NCBI GenBank assembly: GCA_003155465.1
Contig: PMCR01000203.1
Coordinates: forward strand, 18,540-28,283
Source: Myxococcales bacterium
GTDB lineage: Bacteria > Myxococcota > Polyangia > Fen-1088
Length of the DNA: 9,744 bases
Reading direction: 5' to 3'
The notes under the pieces were generated by a model. The model worked only from the letters and a program-made list of their open reading frames with translations. It had not been told where the DNA came from and made no database searches. Position numbers and translations under genes: made by a program. This document shows, piece after piece, positions 1 through 5,800 of this stretch; position 1 is the first letter of the stretch; the number at the start of each line of letters is the position of its first letter.

Positions 1-2
1 TT

Positions 3-764
3 GTGGTCAACGTCCGAACCAAGGAGAGCGAGCCGGCACAGGCCGTGAGCGCGGGCACGCCGGGGCTGGACATGTACTTCTCCGGCCCGACCGCAACTCC
101 CCCAGCCGTCAGCGCCATTGGCTATGCCTTGGTCGCGGCGGCCACCAAACCCACCATGGTGTGGATCGCCGGCGACTCCACAACATGTGACCAACCGGGT
201 TCTGGCTTTGGAGGCTGGGGCCAGATGTTTCCGGAGCATGTCATGGCTCCCTTCGGCGTCGCCAACTATGCCGATAGCGGCGAGAGCTCCTCGTCGTTCT
301 ACGGAAGTTCACTGTTGTGGGGCGCCATCAAGTCGCAATGGACCGCGGGCGACTGGGTGTTCATCCAATTCGGTCACAACGACAAGAAGGTGGACGACAC
401 CACCGTCCAGACAAACCTCGAGAAATATGTAACCGACGCGCAGGCTGCGAAGGTCAACGCCATTCTGGTTTCCCCTCCCGCTCGCGTCGGCAGCATTCCA
501 ATCGGTGATCAATCCAGCCTGCATGCCGTGTCGGCGTCCGGAGCCGCGAAGGACAAGGGCGTGCCCTTCATCGACCTCACGGCCCTCTCGACCGCCTGGT
601 ATGACGGTCTTGGTCTCGATGTGACTGCGGTGAAGGCGAAATACCACGCGGGGGGGACGGACGTAACCCACACCAGCATCCCAGGCGCAGAGGGGCTTGC
701 GGATCTGGTCGCCGCCGAAGTCAAGAAGCAGAACATCGCCGGTCTGGTGGAGCACATGAGGTAG
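3..764 (+). CDS. SGNH/GDSL hydrolase, rhamnogalacturonan acetylesterase-like (probably 5'-partial)
   Basis: This is a predicted carbohydrate or pectin O-acetylesterase of the SGNH hydrolase superfamily. The visible protein has 253 residues and carries all the family blocks. Block I is GDSTTCD, with nucleophile Ser59. Block II is NYADSGESS, with oxyanion Gly93. Block III is FGHND, with Asn126. Block V is DVTHTS, giving Asp220 and His223 of the triad. The spacing and the GHND and THTS wording match rhamnogalacturonan acetylesterases and YesT/YxiM-like proteins better than lipases. The frame is open to the left edge. A GTG at base 3 could serve as a start, but the first 50 residues (low-complexity Pro/Ala/Thr, no signal peptide) look like the tail of a linker, so the true gene probably begins outside the window. 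The exact substrate cannot be read from sequence. The family call is firm; the pectin specificity is inference. Confidence 0.85.
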   Translation: MVNVRTKESEPAQAVSAGTPGLDMYFSGPTATPPAVSAIGYALVAAATKPTMVWIAGDSTTCDQPGSGFGGWGQMFPEHVMAPFGVANYADSGESSSSFYGSSLLWGAIKSQWTAGDWVFIQFGHNDKKVDDTTVQTNLEKYVTDAQAAKVNAILVSPPARVGSIPIGDQSSLHAVSASGAAKDKGVPFIDLTALSTAWYDGLGLDVTAVKAKYHAGGTDVTHTSIPGAEGLADLVAAEVKKQNIAGLVEHMR

Positions 765-852
765 GAGGATCGTCGACCCGCATTTTTTCGAAGCAAGTTT
801 GCAGACACAGCCACCACCATCGAAGGCCTACACTTTCGGCTGGGTCTCGCGC

Positions 853-858
853 TAGATT
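853..858 (+). promoter_or_regulatory. Possible -10 element of a leaderless promoter for the flavoprotein gene
   Basis: TAGATT fits the bacterial TANNNT -10 consensus and ends six bases before the A of the ATG at 865. That is the usual distance from a -10 element to a transcription start, so the mRNA could begin at the start codon. No Shine-Dalgarno sequence is visible in the 20 bases before this ATG, whereas the next gene has a strong one. The only -35 candidate at a workable distance is the poor match TACACT at 829-834 (18-base spacer). A six-base match alone is weak evidence. Confidence 0.3.
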
Positions 859-864
859 CAGCGC

Positions 865-1437
865 ATGTACGCCATCGCCATCTCCGGCAGCCCCCGCAAG
901 CAAGGAAACACCGAGACGCTGCTGCAGCGCTGTCTCGATCGCCTGGAGGATCGCGGCGTCGGCGGCGAGTTGGTGTCGCTGCGGGACAAGACCATCAGGG
1001 GCTGCCGCGCGTGCGCCACCTGCAATCGCCTGCGCGACAAGACCTGCAACCAGAAGGACGACGACTTCCATCCGGTGTTTGAGAAAATGCAGCATGCCGA
1101 CATCATCGTCGTTGGATCCCCGGTATACTTTGGCTCTGCCACGCCTGAGACGATGGCGCTGCTGGACCGCGCAGGGTACGTGTCGCGCGCCAACGGCAAT
1201 CTCTTTTCGCGCAAGATCGGCGGCCCGGTTGCCATTGCTCGGCGGGCAGGCCACAACTTCACCTTTGCCCAGCTGCTCATGTGGTTCATGATCAACGACA
1301 TGGTGGTGCCGGGCTCGTCGTACTGGAACGTGGCCCTGGCGCGCGAAGCGGGAGATGTGGCCAATGACAGTGAGGCCCTGGCCACCATCGAGCGCTTCGC
1401 CGACAACCTGGCCTGGCTGGCCGGTCGCCTGGCGTAG
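865..1437 (+). CDS. Iron-sulfur flavoprotein / NADPH-dependent FMN reductase family protein
   Basis: This 190-residue protein has a flavodoxin-like fold and is predicted to bind FMN and move electrons in the cytoplasm. The N-terminal SGSPRKQGNT (residues 7-16) is the phosphate-binding loop of the NADPH-dependent FMN reductase family, and VGSPVYFGSATPE (83-95) is the second flavin loop. Between them, four cysteines (47, 50, 53, 61) form C-x2-C-x2-C-x7-C. This is the compact motif that binds a [4Fe-4S] cluster in iron-sulfur flavoproteins (Isf) of methanogens and anaerobes, at nearly the same residue numbers. Archaeal Isf proteins are known to reduce O2 and H2O2. The rubrerythrin-like gene 18 bases downstream supports a role in oxidative-stress defence. 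The start is the ATG matching the family N-terminus; it lacks a Shine-Dalgarno sequence. The family is clear, the cluster is probable and the physiological role is inferred. Confidence 0.88.
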   Translation: MYAIAISGSPRKQGNTETLLQRCLDRLEDRGVGGELVSLRDKTIRGCRACATCNRLRDKTCNQKDDDFHPVFEKMQHADIIVVGSPVYFGSATPETMALLDRAGYVSRANGNLFSRKIGGPVAIARRAGHNFTFAQLLMWFMINDMVVPGSSYWNVALAREAGDVANDSEALATIERFADNLAWLAGRLA

Positions 1438-1444
1438 GAATTCA

Positions 1445-1451
1445 GAGGAGG
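1445..1451 (+). promoter_or_regulatory. Strong ribosome binding site of the rubrerythrin-like gene
   Basis: GAGGAGG lies in the 18-base gap after the flavoprotein stop codon and ends four bases before the ATG at 1456. It fixes that ATG as the start and contrasts with the upstream gene, which has none. The short gap supports co-transcription of the two genes. Confidence 0.8.
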
Positions 1452-1455
1452 AGCC

Positions 1456-1971
1456 ATGAGCATCGAAGAGGCAATCAAGACCGCACTTGAATTCGAGAAG
1501 AAGGTTCACGCCCTCTACGAAACTGCGGCCAAGAAAGCCAGCGACGCCACCGCGAAGAAGGTCTTCGCGACTCTGGCGCAAGAAGAGCGCGGACACGTCG
1601 CGTACTTGGAAAGCCGATTGGCCGAGTGGCAAAATGACGGCCGCTTGTCGCCCGAAAAGCTGCGTACCGTCCTGCCTTCGGCCGAGCGCATTCGGGCTGG
1701 GGTGGGACGCACGCGTGCAGGGGTCCACAAGGAAGCCGCGAGCCACGACGCCGAACTGTCGTCGCTATGCCAGGCCTTGGCAGCTGAAGACGAAGCCTCG
1801 GCCTTCTACGTGCAGATGGTTCGCGAGCTGCCCGCCGAAGGCCAGGTCCTGTTTTCCCGCTTTCTAGAAATCGAAGACGGGCATGGGGCCATTGTTCGGG
1901 CCGAGATCGACAGCGTCAAACACATGGGCTTCTGGTTCGATCTGCAGGAATTCGACCTGGAAGCCGGCTAG
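1456..1971 (+). CDS. Rubrerythrin-type ferritin-like diiron protein without rubredoxin domain
   Basis: This 171-residue cytoplasmic four-helix-bundle protein is likely a diiron peroxidase or oxygen-scavenging protein. Two half-repeats carry matching ligand sets: Glu14, then Glu44-x2-His47 in EERGH, and Glu111, then Glu140-x2-His143 in EIEDGH. Each first Glu lies seven residues before a Tyr (Tyr21, Tyr118), as is usual in the erythrin/rubrerythrin family, so all six expected iron ligands are present. There is no C-terminal rubredoxin CxxC domain, so electrons must come from a separate partner. The flavoprotein directly upstream is the obvious candidate. A hydrophilic segment of about 45 residues (60-105) links the halves. 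The C-terminus ends in an aromatic and acidic tail (GFWFDLQEFDLEAG). Ferritin-like iron handling is an alternative role. Confidence 0.88.
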   Translation: MSIEEAIKTALEFEKKVHALYETAAKKASDATAKKVFATLAQEERGHVAYLESRLAEWQNDGRLSPEKLRTVLPSAERIRAGVGRTRAGVHKEAASHDAELSSLCQALAAEDEASAFYVQMVRELPAEGQVLFSRFLEIEDGHGAIVRAEIDSVKHMGFWFDLQEFDLEAG

Positions 1972-2004
1972 CCCGTCCCGACGAAACGCTTCGAGGTCTA
2001 CCAA

Positions 2005-2862
2005 TCACTGCCAGGGTTTGAGCCGCACCCGCTCGACCGCAATCGGTGCCGACAAAATGGCCTCTCCCTGCCGGGCGAACCACTCGGGATCGTCGGTGGT
2101 GGCGTAGCGCCGGGTACCTTTGCGCGAAAGCCGCCGCTCCATTTCGGGGTGCCGCTGCAGCCAGTCAACCAAGCGATCAGCGACCAACCCACCTTGCGCG
2201 ATGATCTCCACCGAAGGCGGCACCATGGTGCGAATCGCGGGCAACAGCAACGGGTAGTGCGTGCACCCGAGCAGCACGCGGCTCGGCGGATCGGGCGCCG
2301 CGAAGAGCGGATCCAGGTTCTTGTGCAGAAAGTATTCGGTCCCGGGCCCCGACAGCTCACCCGCTTCGACCAGGGAAACCCACAGCGGACACGCCTGTTG
2401 AATCAGGCGCAGCCTGGGCGCCAGTTTCGCCAACTCCAGCGCATACGATCCCGACGCCACCGTGCCCCTCGTGCCCAAGACCGCCACGGTGCCCGTGGTG
2501 AGTGCCGGCTCGGTCACTCCCGGGAGGGAGCCCGGGGGAAGTCCGGCCAAAGCCTCGGCCGACGGCCTCACCACACCGAGAATGCGCCGGTCGGGCCGGT
2601 GCGCCGGGAGGTGCCGTTGCTGGAGGGTGCGCAAGGCCTGCGCCGAAGCGGTGTTGCAGGCCAACACAACTAATGGACAACCAGCATCAAAGAGAAACTC
2701 CACCGCCTCGCGGGTGAAGCTGTGCACGACCTCCAGGCTGCGCGGACCATAGGGCGCCCGCGCGCTGTCGCCGAGATAGAGGTAGTCGTACGCGGGCAGC
2801 CGCCTCAGCAGCGCCGACAGAACGGTCAGTCCGCCGAAGCCCGAGTCGAAGACGCCGATCAT
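2005..2862 (-). CDS. murI: Glutamate racemase
   Basis: This cytoplasmic enzyme interconverts L- and D-glutamate and supplies D-Glu for peptidoglycan. It has 285 residues, a normal length. The N-terminal MIGVFDSGFGGLTV contains the Asp6-Ser7 pair. GDSARAPYG (31-39) is the conserved substrate-binding stretch. The two catalytic cysteines are present: Cys69 in LACNTASA and Cys200 in LGCTHYPLL, with His202 beside the latter. LVEAG (164-168) holds the conserved Glu166. The frame is open upstream to 3075, but homology begins at the ATG at 2862, one base after the stop of the giant TPR gene. A GAGGA Shine-Dalgarno sequence lies five bases upstream. It is therefore the last gene of the minus-strand unit and is probably translated by coupling. 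Identification is secure. Confidence 0.97.
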   Translation of the reverse strand: MIGVFDSGFGGLTVLSALLRRLPAYDYLYLGDSARAPYGPRSLEVVHSFTREAVEFLFDAGCPLVVLACNTASAQALRTLQQRHLPAHRPDRRILGVVRPSAEALAGLPPGSLPGVTEPALTTGTVAVLGTRGTVASGSYALELAKLAPRLRLIQQACPLWVSLVEAGELSGPGTEYFLHKNLDPLFAAPDPPSRVLLGCTHYPLLLPAIRTMVPPSVEIIAQGGLVADRLVDWLQRHPEMERRLSRKGTRRYATTDDPEWFARQGEAILSAPIAVERVRLKPWQ

Positions 2863-2863
2863 G

Positions 2864-5800
2864 TCAGTCCTCGACCAGGGACGCGTATTCGTCCGACAAC
2901 ATGAAGGCAATGATCTCCCGCAGCGCTGTCGAGCTGCGGACCCGTTCCTGTCTCGCGCCCTTTTCGGCCGGCGGGGTTCCGTCGTGCTTGAGCTGGCCCG
3001 CCAGGGCTCGCAGCGCCACCAAGGGGCTTCCGCAGCAGAGCAGTCCCACCCGGTCGGCTGTGTAGCGACAGCCACGCACGTAGCCTTCCAGATCCGGGGG
3101 TCGCGTCAGCGCCTCGCCCGCATCGACCAGCAAGTCGGCGCGGGCCTTTCCTCCCGGCATGAGCCTGGCGATCTGGGGCTGAGACAGCAGCGACGCCCAG
3201 TCGGCTGCCCGAACGCTCTCGCTGTCCTGCTCGCCTGCTTCCGCGTCGGACGCGCTCAGAGACACCGCGCGAATGACCCCGCGCAGAAGTCCACGCAGGC
3301 TGTCAATCGACAGGCGCGCCACGGCCAGCGTCCCCGCGCGCGCCTGCTCGAGCGCGCGCCCGACCAGAAAGCGCAACTCGGCGACATCCAGGCTCTCAAC
3401 CCGCGCTCCCATGATGACCGTCAGCGGCTGTGTGGCGGCAAAGGTGACCTCGGCCCCCTCGCCCCGCACCACGGCTCGTGGGACAGGCGCCCCCAGTTGG
3501 TCCCGTAGCTCCTGGAAGACGGCCTCGGCCTTGGCCTCCAGTGGCGCCCCGTCGACCGGAGCACCCCCAGCATGGGGCACCTCAGCCAGAGCCGGCGCCA
3601 GCGCACGCAGCACGCGGCGCAAAGGCCCACGGCAAAGGGGATGCTCGGCCACCGTCGGGCTCCACGCAGCCGCGACAGGGGAATTCTGGGCGCCCAGGCT
3701 CGCCAGGCTTCCCTGGCACGCCAAATCCGGGTCGAGAAACAGCGCCAGATCCCGCGCCGCGCGCGCTAGGGTGGGCCGGCCGCATCGCTGCTGCAAGTAG
3801 GCGGCGAGCAAGGCCGGGCCGACATCCGCGGGGTCGCCCAGCACACCCCGAAGCGCGGCCGCGCACAGGTCCGCCTCGAATTGCAGCGGCGTGGCCGTGC
3901 GCATGGACGCAAAGACCAGGTCCAGCTTCTCGAAGAGGCCGCGCTCGGCGGGCAGCCTGCGCATGCCACTCTCGCTGCCGCCGGATGAAGCCGTGCCCGA
4001 CGAGGCAGGCCTGCACGCCCGGCGGACCAGCTCGCCCAGACGACGGGCCACCGGATCCACATCGAAAACCACCTCGTGAAGCGCGCTGCGGGCCAGTTCC
4101 TCGTCTTTGCTTGCCAGGAGGGCGGCCACTGCCACCAAGAAAGGAAGGTCAGGCTCGCCCGGCAGCGGCCGCGAGGCCGCGCGAATCAGGCCACTGCCCA
4201 CCTCGGCCAGGTTGGCGAGGTCTCCCCGTTCCCAGTAGTAGGTCACCAGACGCGCCAGCGTGGGGGCGAAGCCGGGATCCACGTCCGACGATCGCAGATA
4301 GGCGTCGTTGGCCCCGTCCATGTCGCCAAGTGCAACCCGCAGAATCTCTCCCCTGCGATAGAGCGTCTCGGCCTTCTTGTGTGGATCGTCGAGCTTGCGC
4401 GACAAACGCTCACAGCTCGCGGCCGCCTCGCGATACAGGCCAAGCCGCTGGTAGGTTTCCACCAGGCATTCGAGAACTCCCGCGCGGTCGGCGTCGCTGG
4501 CCAGCGCCATCTCCAGGTTCTCCTGGGCGGCCGCAAGATTGCCGAGCGCGAGGTGGGTCTCGCCGAGTCGGTGCCGTATGTCGGTCAATCGCTCCACTGA
4601 ATCCCGCGGCAGGAGATGGAGCACCTCCTCCAGCCTTGCCGCTGCGCCGGCATGATCGTTGCGTGCGAGGGCAAAGCCAGCCAGCGCTTCGCGCGCGCCG
4701 GCGTGGTGCGGATCCAGACGGGCCAGTTCCTGGTAGGCGCTCTCCGCGTCCCCATGGTCACCGAACATCTCTGCCAGCTCGGCACGGCGCAGGGCCAGCT
4801 TGTCAGGAGCGACAACCGCAGCCACGTCGGGCACAGCCGCCAGGCGAGCATAGGCCTTGCGCGCCTGGTCCCAGTCCTGCGCACGGTAGGCTAGGTCGGC
4901 CTGCGCCGCCAAGGCGCCGCCATGGTCGGGCGAAAGCGCGAGCGCCTCATCAAGCAGAGCGCGGGCCTCGTCGAGTTGGCCCCGCCCGGCCTGGAGGCGT
5001 GCCTGCAGCGTGAGCTGGCCGGCGCGAGCCTGTGCTCCACTGTCGAGAGCGCTCGCGCGCGCCAACTCCACCTCGGCCATGGCCGTGTTCCCACTCCGCT
5101 CTGCGGCTTCTGCCTGGGCGAGATGCCAGCGCGTATGGCAGGAAGGCGGCAGCCCGGGAACTCTTTCCAACAAGGCGGCCCAGGCCCGGTTGCGCTGCTC
5201 GGCCTCGGGCAGCCGCCCGTACACGTCAAACAGGGCCTCGGCCAGCGCCCCATCCGAGGGATTGGCGTCGAGGAGTTCCTCCAGCATGGCGCGTTCCGTC
5301 TCCGTCGCCACGGTAGGCCGCATCACCGCCGCCGCCAGCCGTCGATCCACCTCGTCCCGCGCGGCGCGGTCGTCTTTGCGGAGGGCACGCAGGCGTTGCC
5401 AGCAGGCAATCGCGTCGATGGTGTCACCCGACCTCTCCGCCAAGTCCGCACGCAGGTCGAGCGCGTCGTCGGACAAGACCGCGCGCCCCACCGACTGCAA
5501 AAGCATTAGCGCCGGGCCTTCGCCCTGGGGGCGGTCGAGGTGCAGCCGGGCTCGCTCGACCAGGAGGGCGCCTGCCGCCGTTCCGTCGGTCTCGCTGTCC
5601 ACCCGTGCCAGCAACAAGGCATCCGCCTCGTCAAGCGCCCCATTCTTGGCCAGAAGCGCGCTGAGCGGCTCGAGGGCAGCGCGAGAGCCGTGATCAGCCA
5701 AGCGCCGCAGGACGGACTCCGCTTGCACGCGGCCATCGTCCCTCTGAGACAGCAGGCCGGCCCACTCCAGCCCGATCGCCTCGCTGTCGACGCCGGCAGG

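Noticed and set aside
765..800. T6 run (783-788) after the esterase gene as an intrinsic terminator
   Set aside because: No stable GC-rich hairpin directly precedes the T run; only the short GTCGAC palindrome is present.
721..1746. 341-residue minus-strand open frame opposite the flavoprotein and rubrerythrin genes
   Set aside because: Both plus-strand genes there have complete family motifs, and the minus translation shows none.
2149..2752. Plus-strand open frames opposite murI
   Set aside because: They are shadow frames; glutamate racemase on the other strand is unambiguous.
2863..3075. N-terminal extension of murI to an upstream in-frame start
   Set aside because: The extra 71 residues are Arg/Trp/Ser-rich, lie inside the TPR gene, and precede the canonical MurI start that has its own ribosome binding site.
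3478..5013. 511-residue plus-strand open frame
   Set aside because: Its translation is Pro/Arg-rich without any domain and lies wholly antisense to the TPR gene.
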